Assembly: GCF_030816015.1 (NCBI RefSeq)
Contig: NZ_JAUSXN010000001.1
Location: 6,340,844 to 6,404,843, forward strand
Source of the DNA: Pedobacter sp. W3I1
GTDB lineage: Bacteria > Bacteroidota > Bacteroidia > Sphingobacteriales > Sphingobacteriaceae
Length of the DNA: 64,000 nt
Reading direction: 5' to 3'
Made by a program: the position numbers and the translations under genes. This document shows, piece after piece, positions 1-10,200 of this stretch; the stretch's first letter is position 1, and each line of letters starts with the position of its first letter. The notes beneath the pieces were generated by a model that worked only from the letters and a program-made list of their open reading frames with translations, had not been told where the DNA came from and searched no databases.

Positions 1-2
1 AA

Positions 3-146
3 ACTTTGGGCAACCAGGCTTTATATGCTGTTAGCGCATTCGATCCTACAAATAAAGCTTATACATACCGTGTAAATAACACCGGCATTGTTACGCCATC
101 AGGTAACCCCTGGCAGATACAAATTGGCTTACGTTACGGTTTTTAA
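3..146 (+). CDS. TonB-dependent receptor, C-terminal end only
   Basis: Only the last 47 codons are inside the window. The reading frame ends in NPWQIQIGLRYGF, a final beta strand closing on an aromatic residue, as is usual for outer-membrane barrels inserted by the Bam machinery. This tail resembles the large receptors of Bacteroidetes that carry a carboxypeptidase-regulatory-like N-terminus, but that part lies outside the window, so substrate and subfamily cannot be told. A strong terminator follows 37 bases after the stop. The barrel assignment is an inference from the C-terminal signature alone. Confidence 0.6.
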   Translation, partial: TLGNQALYAVSAFDPTNKAYTYRVNNTGIVTPSGNPWQIQIGLRYGF

Positions 147-182
147 CCTTTAGCTTAGCTAACTTTCTTAGCTTAAAGTCAT

Positions 183-220
183 AAAAAAGGGGAATGGATT
201 TTTATCCGTTCCCTTTTTTT
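183..220 (+). terminator. Intrinsic terminator after the receptor gene
   Basis: A stem of about nine pairs, GGGAATGGA with TCCGTTCCC (one T-G wobble), is followed by seven T. It closes the upstream receptor transcript. The last T of the run at 220 also begins TATGTTTG (220-227), a match to the Bacteroidetes -7 box for the next gene. Confidence 0.85.
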
Positions 221-249
221 ATGTTTGCATTAACAAACAGCAAAACTTA

Positions 250-2001
250 ATGGGATTATTACTTAACTACCTGAAACACCACAAGTGGATTGTGGCCTTA
301 GCGCTATTGCTGGCAGGCATAAATATTGGTTTTTCACTTTTAGATCCATATATCACCGGTCGTATTTTGGACCGTTTTATCAATAAAAAAGATTCGTTAA
401 CCTATAACCAATACCTTTGGGGCTCTCTTGGTTTAATCGGGCTGGCTATTGGCGCAGCCATGGTTTCGCGTATCGCTAAAAACTTTCAGGATTATTTCAC
501 CAGTGTAATTGTTCAAAAAGTTGGCGCAAAAATGTATGCTGATGGTTTGCAACATTCTCTAAAACTGCCTTACCAGGTTTTCGAAGATCAACGTAGTGGA
601 GAAACCCTGGGTATTTTACAAAAAGTACGTTTAGATTCAGAGAAGTTTATCACCGCCTTTATCAGTATCCTTTTTGTAAGTTTAATTGGAATGATTTTCG
701 TTATCGTGTATTCGGTTTCGGTAAGCTACAAAGTTACCTTAGTTTATTTTTCGGCTATCCCGATCATCAGTTTCGTAAGCTGGTTTTTAAGTCGCAAAAT
801 TAAAACCATCCAACGCTCTATCGTTGGCGAAACTACTGCTTTGGCAGGTTCTACCACCGAATCGTTAAGAAACATCGAACTGGTTAAGAGTTTAGGTTTG
901 GCCGATCAGGAAATTGACCGGCTGAATAAAACCACATACAAAATTCTCGGCTTAGAACTTAAAAAAGTGAAATATGTGCGCAGTATGAGTTTTGTTCAGG
1001 GCACTACAGTAAACCTGGTGCGCAGCACAATGGTGTTGGTTTTACTATTGCTTATTTTCGATAATTCCATTACTGCCGGACAGTATTTTTCATTCCTTTT
1101 TTACTCATTCTTCCTTTTCGGACCGCTCCAGGAGCTGGGCAATGTGATTTTAACCTGGCGTGAGGCCGAAGTTTCGTTGGGTAACTTTAAAAAGATTTTA
1201 AGTACACCGGTTGATAAAAAACCTGATAATCCAACTTCTATAGCAAAAATTAAGGATTTAACCTTTAGCAATGTGGGTTTCAAACACCTAACAGCCAATA
1301 AAAATGCTTTAGAAAATATTTCGTTTAAAACCCATCACGGGCAAACCATTGCATTTGTTGGTCCATCGGGTTCTGGAAAAAGCACACTGGTGAAACTATT
1401 GGTGGGTTTATATCCGGCAAAAGATGGTGAGATTTTATACAATGGCATTCCAAGCAACGATATTGATCTTGATGCCTTACGCGAGAAAATTGGCTTCGTA
1501 ACGCAAGACACCCAGTTATTCTCGGGTACAATAAGAGAAAACCTTTTATTTGTTAATCCTAATGCAACTGACGAAGAGTGTTATAAAGTATTGAACCAGG
1601 CTGCTTGTCAAACACTTTTGGCCCGTGCCGATAAAGGTTTAGATTCATTAATTGGCGAAGGTGGGGTTAAGGTTTCTGGTGGTGAGAAACAACGTTTATC
1701 AATTGCTAGAGCACTGCTCCGTCAGCCAGATATTTTGGTTTTTGATGAGGCTACGTCCTCGCTGGATTCGATTACAGAAGAAGAAATTACCAAAACCATC
1801 CGTTCGGTATCAGATTTAACCGATCACATTACCATTTTGATTGCCCACCGTTTATCTACCATAAAACATGCTGATAAAATTTATGTTCTGGAGAAAGGCA
1901 ACATCATTGAAGAAGGAAGGCATGAAGAATTAATTGCACAAAACGGTTTATATCAGGCCATGTGGCGCCAACAAATTGGCGAGAGAGTTGTTGAAGCTTA
2001 A
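250..2001 (+). CDS. ABC exporter, fused permease and ATPase (ABCB type)
   Basis: A 583-residue half-transporter of the MsbA/MDR class that would work as a homodimer in the inner membrane. The first ~310 residues hold about six membrane helices. The nucleotide-binding domain follows, with Walker A GPSGSGKST near residue 371, signature VSGGEKQ near 475, Walker B ILVFDEA near 495 and the H-loop in LIAHRLST. The substrate (drug, lipid or peptide) cannot be read from the sequence. The ATG at 250 has no Shine-Dalgarno sequence. TATGTTTG at 220-227 is a plausible -7 box with no clear -33 box. The next small membrane protein starts 18 bases downstream, so the two are probably co-transcribed. Confidence 0.9.
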   Translation: MGLLLNYLKHHKWIVALALLLAGINIGFSLLDPYITGRILDRFINKKDSLTYNQYLWGSLGLIGLAIGAAMVSRIAKNFQDYFTSVIVQKVGAKMYADGLQHSLKLPYQVFEDQRSGETLGILQKVRLDSEKFITAFISILFVSLIGMIFVIVYSVSVSYKVTLVYFSAIPIISFVSWFLSRKIKTIQRSIVGETTALAGSTTESLRNIELVKSLGLADQEIDRLNKTTYKILGLELKKVKYVRSMSFVQGTTVNLVRSTMVLVLLLLIFDNSITAGQYFSFLFYSFFLFGPLQELGNVILTWREAEVSLGNFKKILSTPVDKKPDNPTSIAKIKDLTFSNVGFKHLTANKNALENISFKTHHGQTIAFVGPSGSGKSTLVKLLVGLYPAKDGEILYNGIPSNDIDLDALREKIGFVTQDTQLFSGTIRENLLFVNPNATDEECYKVLNQAACQTLLARADKGLDSLIGEGGVKVSGGEKQRLSIARALLRQPDILVFDEATSSLDSITEEEITKTIRSVSDLTDHITILIAHRLSTIKHADKIYVLEKGNIIEEGRHEELIAQNGLYQAMWRQQIGERVVEA

Positions 2002-2019
2002 GGAACAATATTTTTAATT

Positions 2020-2235
2020 ATGTTACTGGCACAAGTAGAAAGCAATCAGATCGCAATTATCATTATTATAGCAGCCATATTATGGCTGGCCTTAATATTA
2101 ACCGCATTGTACCATATATCGAGAAACAACAGTATCGGTTTCTCGGTAAAAGTACTTTGGTTTATCATTATCCTCCTGGCCCCCTTTTTAGGTTCCATTA
2201 TTTATTTAATCTGGGGCAAGAATAAGAAATTTTAA
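2020..2235 (+). CDS. Small PLDc_N-domain membrane protein
   Basis: A 71-residue protein with two predicted membrane helices (about residues 10-30 and 43-65) and a short basic tail. The second half, with LWFIIILLAPFLGSIIYLIWG, fits the PLDc_N (phospholipase D nuclease N-terminal) family, whose stand-alone members are common in Bacteroidetes and have no assigned function. It follows the ABC exporter by 18 bases and is probably its operon partner. Nothing shows nuclease or lipase activity, since the catalytic HKD domain is absent. Confidence 0.8.
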   Translation: MLLAQVESNQIAIIIIIAAILWLALILTALYHISRNNSIGFSVKVLWFIIILLAPFLGSIIYLIWGKNKKF

Positions 2236-2254
2236 TGATTGAATTCAGTCGTAT

Positions 2255-2281
2255 CGTCATCCTGAATTTATTTCAGGATCT
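2255..2281. repeat. REP-like palindrome, left flank of the tandem array
   Basis: The arms ATCCTGAA and TTCAGGAT enclose five bases. A related element in inverted orientation lies at 3829-3855, and a third set at 57180-57248. All three are between convergent genes, where such hairpins may act as terminators or mRNA 3'-end stabilisers. Confidence 0.65.
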
Positions 2282-2380
2282 ATCAAGCCTAGAATAAATT
2301 TATCGCATGGTTCTTATCTTTACGAAGTATTTCTACTCCCATTTAAAATAATTATAACTGTATCCGTTTTATTTTTTTGG

Positions 2381-3765
2381 AAAGCAATGCCAATAGTTCG
2401 TCGGTATGGTTCTGTCCCGCTGTTCCTCCTGCCGATAATATCGATAAAAAGAAAAATAATGCTTTATCGGCATCCGTGCCATCGGGTTTAGGTGGCCAGA
2501 GCGAATGTGTAACTAACGATTTTTTAAATTGAGATGGGTTTTGCATGAGGGATAGCAGTGGAGATCCTTTTTTGATTTTTTTTCAAAAAAGATTGTAACG
2601 GATAGCCCGACCCTTGCGTAGCTTGGGGCATGCCCAAATTATTTGAAACAAAATATTCTCTTTATCGCCATGGTCTGTGTCCTCACGGACCATTTCCATT
2701 CCTCTTCAAAAAATAAATTCTGTTAGTAGAATAAGTCTGTTTTTTTAGAAAGCAATGTTTGTAGTTCTTCGGTATGGTTCTGTCCCGCTGTTCCTCCTGC
2801 CGATAGCTGTTTATAAAAACAATGATGTGTTATCGGCATCCGTGCCATCGGGTTTAAGTGGCCAGGGCAAACGTATAACTGACGATTTTTTTACTGCGAT
2901 GGATTTTGCATGAGGGATAGCAGTGGAAATCCTTTTTTGATTTTTCTTCAAAAAAGATTGTAACGGATAGCCCTACCCTTTCCCGTATTTCACGGGATTG
3001 GGGGCATGCCCAAATTATTTGAAACAAAACTTTATCGCCATGGTCTGTGTCCTCACGGACCATTTCCATTCCTCCTCAAAAAATAAATTCTGTTAGTAGA
3101 ATAAGTCTATTTTTTTTGAAAGCAATGTTTGTAGTTCTTCGGTTTGATTCTGCCCCGCTGTTCCTCCTGCCGATAATATCGATAAAAAGAAAAATGATGC
3201 TTTATCGGCATCCGTGCCATCGGGTTTAGGTGGCTAGGGCAGAAATACAACTGCCTATTTTTTAAACTGCTATGGGTTTTTGCATGAGGGATAGCAGTGG
3301 AAATCCTTTTTTGATTTTTCTTCAAAAAAGATTGTAACGCATAGCCCGACCCTTTCCCGTATTTCACGGGATTGGGGCATGCCCAAATTATTTGAAACAA
3401 AATAATTCTCTTTATCGCCAAGGTCCGTGTCCTCACGGACCATTTTCATTCTCAAAAAAGCTAAAATGCCCTTAGCTGAATAGTTTTTTTTGGAAAGCAA
3501 TACCAATAGTTCTTCGGTTTGGTTCTGTCCCGCTGTTCCTCCTGCGATAGCTGTTTATAAAAACAATGATGCATTATCGGCATCCGTGCCATCGGGTTTA
3601 GGTGGCCAGGGCAAACGTATAACTGACGATTTTTTTTACTGCGATGGGTTTTGCATGAGGGATAGCAGTGGAAATCCTTTTTTGATTTTTCTTCAAAAAA
3701 GATTGTAACGGATAGCCCTACCCTTTCCCGTATTTCACGGGATTGGGGCATGCCCAAATTATTTA
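2381..3765. repeat. Four tandem copies of a ~370-bp intergenic repeat
   Basis: Four diverged copies begin at about 2381, 2749, 3119 and 3494, giving periods of 368, 370 and 375 bases. Each copy has the same order of parts: an opening AAAGCAAT, a block around TTCTGTCCCGCTG, a block around GCATCCGTGCCATCG, GAGGGATAGCAGTGG, a T-run/A-run hairpin, GATTGTAACGGATAGCCC, and GGCATGCCC. All but the last copy also carry a near-perfect hairpin of the form GGTCCGTG-TCCT-CACGGACC. On the minus strand the first copy has a 64-codon open frame (2352-2546) that is interrupted in the others, so coding is doubtful. The identity of the element is unknown. Confidence 0.85.
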
Positions 3766-3828
3766 CGATAAATGAAATTTATTGGTGGTAAAGAGCTCTA
3801 TCTTAGAACCCCCTTTTTATAGCATGAT

Positions 3829-3855
3829 AGATACTGAACTAAATTCAGCATGACG
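3829..3855. repeat. REP-like palindrome, right flank of the tandem array
   Basis: This is an inverted, diverged relative of 2255-2281: its reverse complement CGTCATGCTGAATT matches CGTCATCCTGAATT of the left element. Together they bracket the four-copy array. It ends 6 bases from the stop codon of the convergent MFS gene. Confidence 0.6.
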
Positions 3856-3861
3856 GAATGG

Positions 3862-5148
3862 TTAAGTAATTTTCGTAGTCTGTTCATTAATATCCTGCAA
3901 ACTCAACCTGGTTAATGATCGTGTTTTAAACCAGGTAATACCTGCTATCGCTATCGTCATACTTCCTCCAAATACAACCGCCGGAACAAGGTTCATGAGC
4001 TTAGCAGTTAAACCCGACTCGAATTCACCGATCTCGTTTGATGAACCAATAAACATACTGTTTACTGCCGAAACCCGCCCCCGCATATCATCAGGAGTAA
4101 GTAATTGCATAATTGTTTGTCTGATGATTACACTTACGCTATCAAATGATCCCTCCAGGAACAAAAAGAATAATGTTAAATAGAAATTTTTAGATAAACC
4201 ATAGCAAATAATGCTAAGGCCAAATCCAGTTACCGCGATTAACAAGTTGCGCCAGGGTTTTCCCATTGGCGAAAAGCGGGTCATGGCCAACATGGTAATT
4301 ACAGCGCCTGAAGATGCTGCACCACGCATCATGCCCAATCCAAATGACCCTAAGTGAAAAACATCTTTGGCAAACATGGGCAGCAAAGCTACAGCTCCAC
4401 CAAAAAATACAGAAAACAGGTCTAAACTCATGGCCCATACCATCATTTTGGTTTTAAAAACAAACTGGATTCCTTCTTTTAAGCTGTGGAATATATTTTG
4501 TGTAGGCACGTAAGTGGCGGGGTGTTTTTTGAAAGTAAATATGCAGATCAATGATATGGAAACCAACCCTACAATTACACTATATGCTGCTGTAATGCCC
4601 CATAGCCAATTTACCAGCCCCCCAACTAATGGGCCAATAATGGTAGCCAATTGCCAGCTGCTACTATTCCATGTACTCGAGTTTGGATACAACTCTTTGG
4701 GTACAATTTTAGCCATTAAAGAAAAAGTTGCCGGACCAAAAAAGCCTCTGGCTAAGCCAATGCAAAAAACCAAACCATACATAATGAGTACAATGAGGTC
4801 TTCTTTAAGGTGAAGGTATTTACTGGTAATAATCAGCATTAAAACCGAAGCCAGCCAAACACCTGAAAATATCTTGATTAACAATCCACGTTTTTCGCTT
4901 TTATCGGCAATGTAACCACCGTATAATGCAATTCCAATAGCTGGAATGGCTTCACATAAACCAACTAAACCTAATTTTAACGGATCGTGAGTTAAATCGT
5001 AAATATGGTAACCAATAACAACGGCCTGCATTTGGTAAGCAAGCGTAAAAAAGAACCGCATGCCCAAGAATGATCTAAATTCTTTATATCGCAGGGCTGC
5101 GAATGGATCTGGTTTTGCAATAACGGAGTTGGGGTCTGAATCTGTCAC
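3862..5148 (-). CDS. MFS transporter, EntS-like (MFS_3)
   Basis: A 428-residue inner-membrane protein with about twelve hydrophobic helices in two bundles of six. The start, with FRSFLGMRFFFTLAYQMQ and the loop GGYIADKSEKR, fits the MFS_3 group that includes the enterobactin exporter EntS and macrolide exporters. The loop between helices 2 and 3 carries the family charge pattern. The substrate is unknown and there are no siderophore genes nearby. The ATG at 5148 comes just before PDPFAALRYKEFR. A -7-like box (TAGTTTTG on the minus strand, 5166-5173) lies 17 bases upstream, without a clear -33 box. Confidence 0.85.
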   Translation of the reverse strand: MTDSDPNSVIAKPDPFAALRYKEFRSFLGMRFFFTLAYQMQAVVIGYHIYDLTHDPLKLGLVGLCEAIPAIGIALYGGYIADKSEKRGLLIKIFSGVWLASVLMLIITSKYLHLKEDLIVLIMYGLVFCIGLARGFFGPATFSLMAKIVPKELYPNSSTWNSSSWQLATIIGPLVGGLVNWLWGITAAYSVIVGLVSISLICIFTFKKHPATYVPTQNIFHSLKEGIQFVFKTKMMVWAMSLDLFSVFFGGAVALLPMFAKDVFHLGSFGLGMMRGAASSGAVITMLAMTRFSPMGKPWRNLLIAVTGFGLSIICYGLSKNFYLTLFFLFLEGSFDSVSVIIRQTIMQLLTPDDMRGRVSAVNSMFIGSSNEIGEFESGLTAKLMNLVPAVVFGGSMTIAIAGITWFKTRSLTRLSLQDINEQTTKIT

Positions 5149-5274
5149 AGGAAAAAATTTATATGCAAAACTAAGCTTTGAAAATTAAATACAGGAATGG
5201 ACGAAGGTTTAAGATTATTTATTTTTCTATTAAAAAGTAAAATTTGAGATCAGAATTCAAAATGTTATTACATA

Positions 5275-5316
5275 AAAAACCCGATGAATATGACTGTACA
5301 CATCCATCGGGTTATT
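5275..5316 (-). terminator. Intrinsic terminator of the susC-susD transcript
   Basis: The arms AACCCGATG (5278-5286) and CATCGGGTT (5305-5313) pair perfectly, and a T run follows when read on the minus strand. It starts 15 bases after the susD stop codon. Confidence 0.85.
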
Positions 5317-5327
5317 AAGCGCAGTTT

Positions 5328-7166
5328 TTAGTAACCTGGGTTTTGCTCGAGCAAATTATTCTTGTTTACTTCATCTCGGCTAAATGGTCTGAAATAAAGT
5401 TTATCGTTCCAACTTCTGTTCTCTTGCGCATTTTCCTCTACCGGACTATAGGTATAATCGTAAATGGTATTGTCGTAATGATAAGGGGCAGACATCGTTT
5501 TGCCCGGTTTAAATTTACCGGTAACCTTAATATAAGTGGTCTTTCTGCCCAATGTTTCACCAGCGATTAACCACCTGCGGGTATCATGATAACGTTGTTC
5601 TTCGTAAGCCATTTCTATGCGGCGTTCGTGACGGTACGCTTCTCTAAGGCCAGCCTGATCTGTTGCTGTAACCGCAGGCATACCTGCCCTGAAACGGATT
5701 TTATTTAACCAGTTTGTAGCATTGCCCAGTTCACCAAGCTCAATACTCGCTTCGATATAATTAAATACCGCTTCGGTATACCTAAAGAAAGGCCAAGGCA
5801 CATTTTGCGACATAGAGGCGTCTACAATACTTGGATCTGGATCGATAAATTTATGATAGTAATAACCTGTCCAGCTGCCGTTCCAGTTTTCGATAGAACT
5901 TGCACGTGTATCTAAACCTTTAAAGTCAATTCTCGTAGTGTTATCCATTAAATCGTATACACCAGTTTGGATTTGACTGGCTGGATCAACGTTACCTGAA
6001 GCTTTATCGCGGGGTTTCCAACCAGCACCATCATATAAAACAGTAGCGTAAAAGCGTGGATCCCTATTTTGGTAAGGGCTGGCCTTTTGAGCTGGATTTG
6101 TCCAACTAAACTTTGTGCCATCTAACATTTCATAATCATCAACCAATAAGCCTATTGGCGTATTGCCCGCCCAGTTGTGGTAACCGTTTGGACCATTCTG
6201 TTGTGCATGTTTGATGTTGTTTTGAATAATAAAATAACGTGCAAAAATTAATTCTGAAGCCGCAGTAGCATCAACACCAGGGGCTTTACTGGCGCCGCCC
6301 ATTGCGATACTTTTATAATTTAGCCTTCCCTCGTCAGAAGTTGCTGGCGCAGAAAGATTTAATTTATAACCTGTAGCCAAATCAATAACCGCTTTTGCAG
6401 CAGTTTGAGCTAACCTGTAGCGATCTGCCTGATTGCCGCCCGCGTAACTCAGGAAATCTAATTTTTGAGGAGTTATTCCGCTAATTTTAGCATTTAGTTT
6501 AGCCCTGTCATGCAAATCGCTTGCTGCATAGATTAACACTCTAGATTTTAATGCCAATGCTGCTAATGCAGTTGTACGACCCTTCTCCATGTTTTTGCCG
6601 GTTAATAATCTATTGGATTCATCGCAATCTTTTACAATAAAGTTTACACACTCCTCATAGGTGTTTCGCTTTACGCTATAGTTATCATCGAGCACATAAA
6701 TTTTTGTTACAATCGGAATGGCTCCATAGTAACGCAATAATTGCTGATAAAAGTAAGCACGTAAAAAATAGGCTTCGCCTAATAACTGATCTTTTAGCGT
6801 TTGGCTAGTCAATGCATTATCACCGCTGGTTATTTTCTCAATGGTAATGTTACAGGCCCGGATGCGGTTATACATTTGTTTGTACGCCCAGGTATCGTCT
6901 ACCCAACCGAGTGTTGAAGGGTTAATGGTAGCATTATTGACCAGATCTATTCCACGGGTAGGGTGCGTAAACAAGGCTTCGTCAGAAACTGATGCTAACA
7001 TCTGTTCAGAAAAACCGCCATTACCCAATCCGTTATAGATATCGTTCACAAATGCCTGCGCAGTTGCAGGATCTTTCCATACCGATTCGGCAGGCACCTG
7101 GCCAGGTGATTCTACGTCTAAAAAATCCTTTTTACATCCAAATGCAAAAAAGGTAATAAGAACCAA
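5328..7166 (-). CDS. SusD/RagB-family outer-membrane nutrient-binding lipoprotein
   Basis: The SusD partner of the adjacent SusC receptor: a surface lipoprotein that caps the barrel and delivers ligand to it. About 612 residues, normal for the family. The lipobox FAFGC comes straight after a hydrophobic stretch, followed by KKDFLDVESPG, then the TPR-like core and a C-terminal RagB/SusD domain (HERRIEMAYEEQR, near the end). The start is abnormal. The frame has no ATG; TTG at 7166 is used here and leaves a signal peptide without basic residues. An ATG at 7212 reads MKNMKAIIQNK in another frame, and removing one A from the five-base run at 7178-7182 joins the two into a good type II signal peptide. 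A sequencing error, slippage or a recent lesion is possible. No carbohydrate enzyme is nearby, so the ligand is unknown. Confidence 0.9.
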   Translation of the reverse strand: MVLITFFAFGCKKDFLDVESPGQVPAESVWKDPATAQAFVNDIYNGLGNGGFSEQMLASVSDEALFTHPTRGIDLVNNATINPSTLGWVDDTWAYKQMYNRIRACNITIEKITSGDNALTSQTLKDQLLGEAYFLRAYFYQQLLRYYGAIPIVTKIYVLDDNYSVKRNTYEECVNFIVKDCDESNRLLTGKNMEKGRTTALAALALKSRVLIYAASDLHDRAKLNAKISGITPQKLDFLSYAGGNQADRYRLAQTAAKAVIDLATGYKLNLSAPATSDEGRLNYKSIAMGGASKAPGVDATAASELIFARYFIIQNNIKHAQQNGPNGYHNWAGNTPIGLLVDDYEMLDGTKFSWTNPAQKASPYQNRDPRFYATVLYDGAGWKPRDKASGNVDPASQIQTGVYDLMDNTTRIDFKGLDTRASSIENWNGSWTGYYYHKFIDPDPSIVDASMSQNVPWPFFRYTEAVFNYIEASIELGELGNATNWLNKIRFRAGMPAVTATDQAGLREAYRHERRIEMAYEEQRYHDTRRWLIAGETLGRKTTYIKVTGKFKPGKTMSAPYHYDNTIYDYTYSPVEENAQENRSWNDKLYFRPFSRDEVNKNNLLEQNPGY

Positions 7167-7237
7167 TAGATAATAGATTTTTATTTTGAATTATTGCTTT
7201 CATATTTTTCATTGTAATTGATAAATAGCTATACATC

Positions 7238-10200
7238 TTAAAAAGTGGCTTTAATACCCATATTAATTACCCTGGCTTGTGGATAGTATTGACCACTTGT
7301 ATTGGTAGATTCAGGGTCCCATATCTTGATTTTATCAAGCGTTGCCAGGTTGAGGCCATTTGCATAAACCCTTACACTATTTAACCCAACTTTTTCAACC
7401 CAGGTAGTTGGTAATGTATAACCCAGCTCTACATTCTTAAGTCTGATGTAGTTATTGCTCCTTAACCAATAGGTATTGTTTAATGCATTATTGCTATCGG
7501 TATAATAGGTAGCACCCCTATTTGATAAGCGCGGGTTTACCGAACTTGGATTATCGATACTCCAGCGGTTCAGGTACGACCACTCCAGGAAGTTACCAAT
7601 ATCTCCCGATTCTGTTAGACCAACAATCTGCATTCCGCCGGTTGCCCCTTGAATAAGTACCGATAAGTCAAATCCTTTGTACTGAACGTTAAAGTTTACC
7701 CCGCCAGTAAAAGTTGGTGTACCGTTTTTATCTAAGCGGATTTTATCGTCTGCATTGATTTTACCATCACCGTTAATGTCTTTAAATTTCATGTCGCCAG
7801 GGCGAAGATTACCTGTTAGCGCACTATAATTTAATTTATTGGCACTAATTTCCGCTTGATCTTTAAAAACACCATCATAATCGTAAACTAACCATGAACT
7901 TGTTACTCTACCTGTAGAACGCTGCCATTCAGGGGCTCCAGGCGTTTCATCCCAGAATATGATTTTATTTTTGGCATAGCCACCGTTTACACTCACTCCA
8001 AAATTTAAATCGCCAACCTGATCGTTATAACTTAATTTAAATTCGAAACCTTTGTTGTTTACCTTTCCTAAGTTAACAGGAGGTAAACGATCGGTAATAC
8101 CCGAGCTTTCAGGCACTGAGCTACCTCTGCTAATCAGAATATTTGTACGCTTGTTATAGAAGTAATCGAACTCTAACGACAATTTATTATTTAAAAAGGA
8201 TGCGTCTAAACCAATGTTGGTATTATTTGCCACTTCCCATCCGAAATCAAAATTAGGCACTTTGCCTTCAGTTAAGGTTTTGGTTACCAAATCATTAAAG
8301 GTATAAGTACCAAAGTTCATCAAACTGAGGTATTGATATTCTTGCAAAACATCTCCGAAATAGGCTTCAGCTCCCATTTGCCCCCATGAAGCCCTTAATT
8401 TCAAATTGTTGACGAATTTAACATTCTCTTTAAAAAAGGGTTCTTCAGATAATCTCCACCCTACTGATACACCTGGGAAGAAACCGAAACGTCTATCTGT
8501 TGGGAAAATGTAAGATCCATCTACCCGCCACAAAAATTCGGCAAGGTATTTTTCTTTATAATTATAGCCCGCCCTACCAAAATAGCTTAACCGTGCTCTT
8601 TTAAATAAATTATTTGGATCACCAGGATTATTGCCTAATGATTGCTCCCTTTCATCACCTGCAAGTAACTCTTGAACTGATGAAGAAATAAAGTATCTCC
8701 TAAACGCAGTAAAACCGTCATTGTTAACTGTTTCGCGTGTTACACCGGCCATTAAACCAATAGTATGATCGCTAATCTTTTTATCATAGTTAACCATTCC
8801 GGTTAAGTTTATGGCCAATTGTCCGCCTGCGGTTTCCCTAAGCCTTGGATCGGTGTATTGAGAGCGCACCGTACCTGCAAGCACTGGTGTTACACCATCT
8901 GCTGCAAACGTTTTCTTGTCCCAATCGTAAAGTGTCCAGGGCAATTGCCAGTTTTTTTGCCTGCCAGAATATTTATCTATTGCAGCTGTACCGGTTACCT
9001 TTAATCCATCAACACCAGGAATTTTAATTTCTACTTTACCGGTAGTTTGAAAGTAATCCCGAACATCTTTATTAGTTCCCGTTAAGTCTGTAGTAGAAAC
9101 CACCGGATTATAACCATATTCAATATCCCTACCAGGCAACCCGTTAGGCCATATGGCTATCTCGTTAGGTCTTCCCCGCATTAAGAATCTAAAGATATCA
9201 CCTGCTGAAACCGTTGGAAAATTACGATCTTCCTCTCTCGCACTTACCCCCAATGTTGTAGTAATATACTTACTTAATTTTGCTTCCAGGTTAAAACGCA
9301 TATCATACTGCTGATAACCTGTGGCAGAATTTTTATAATAGCCATCCTGATTTAGGTAGCCTAGTGAAAGCAAATATTTCACATTTTCGCTACCTCCATT
9401 AATCTGAACATTATGTCTTTGCTGAGGTGACCAATTTTGGAAAGTAGTTTTAAACCAATCAGTATTGGGATACCTTAAAGGATCTGAGCCGTCGCCAAAT
9501 TTCCGGATTTCATCTGGTTTGTAAGCTGCATTAATCGTTTTACCGCCGGTAGATAAATAAGTACCCGTTGTTTTGAAACTATTCCATGCTGCCGACCATT
9601 CATTCGGATTAAGATCAGAGCCGAAAATGTTCAGTTCATTTAAAATCTCAGCATATTGAGTAGAATTGGCCATTTTAGGTATGCGTGTAGGCTGTTGTAG
9701 GCCATAACTAAAATCGTAAGAAAATTGTGGTTTCCCGGTTTTTCCTAATTTAGTAGTGATGAGGATTACTCCATTTGCAGCTTGCGAGCCATAAATAGCT
9801 GCTGATGCATCCTTTAACACGGATACACTTTCGATATCATTCGGATTTAACCTTTCAATTCCACCGGCACGATTAGGAATCCCATCAATTACGATTAAAG
9901 CGTTGTTATTTCCAAGTGAATTTATACCCCTGATCCGGATAGTAGAACCATCGTAACCAGGCTCACCACTTCCTTGCAATGCAGTCACGCCAGGTAAACG
10001 TCCTGCCAATGAATTGGTTAAGTTTACAGAAGAAGATTTGGCTAATTCTGTACCTTTAACGGAAGCAACAGCACCAGATACAACTGCTTTCTTTTGGGTT
10101 CCGTAACCCACTACCACTACTTCTGATAAATTTTGATTGTTTTCTAATAAGCGGACATTAATATTGGTTTGGTTTTTTACCTGAACTTCTTGATCTACAT

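Noticed and set aside
2854..3757. Several open frames of 60-110 codons within the tandem repeat array on both strands
   Set aside because: They are the same repeat read in various frames, are broken differently in each copy and resemble no protein family.
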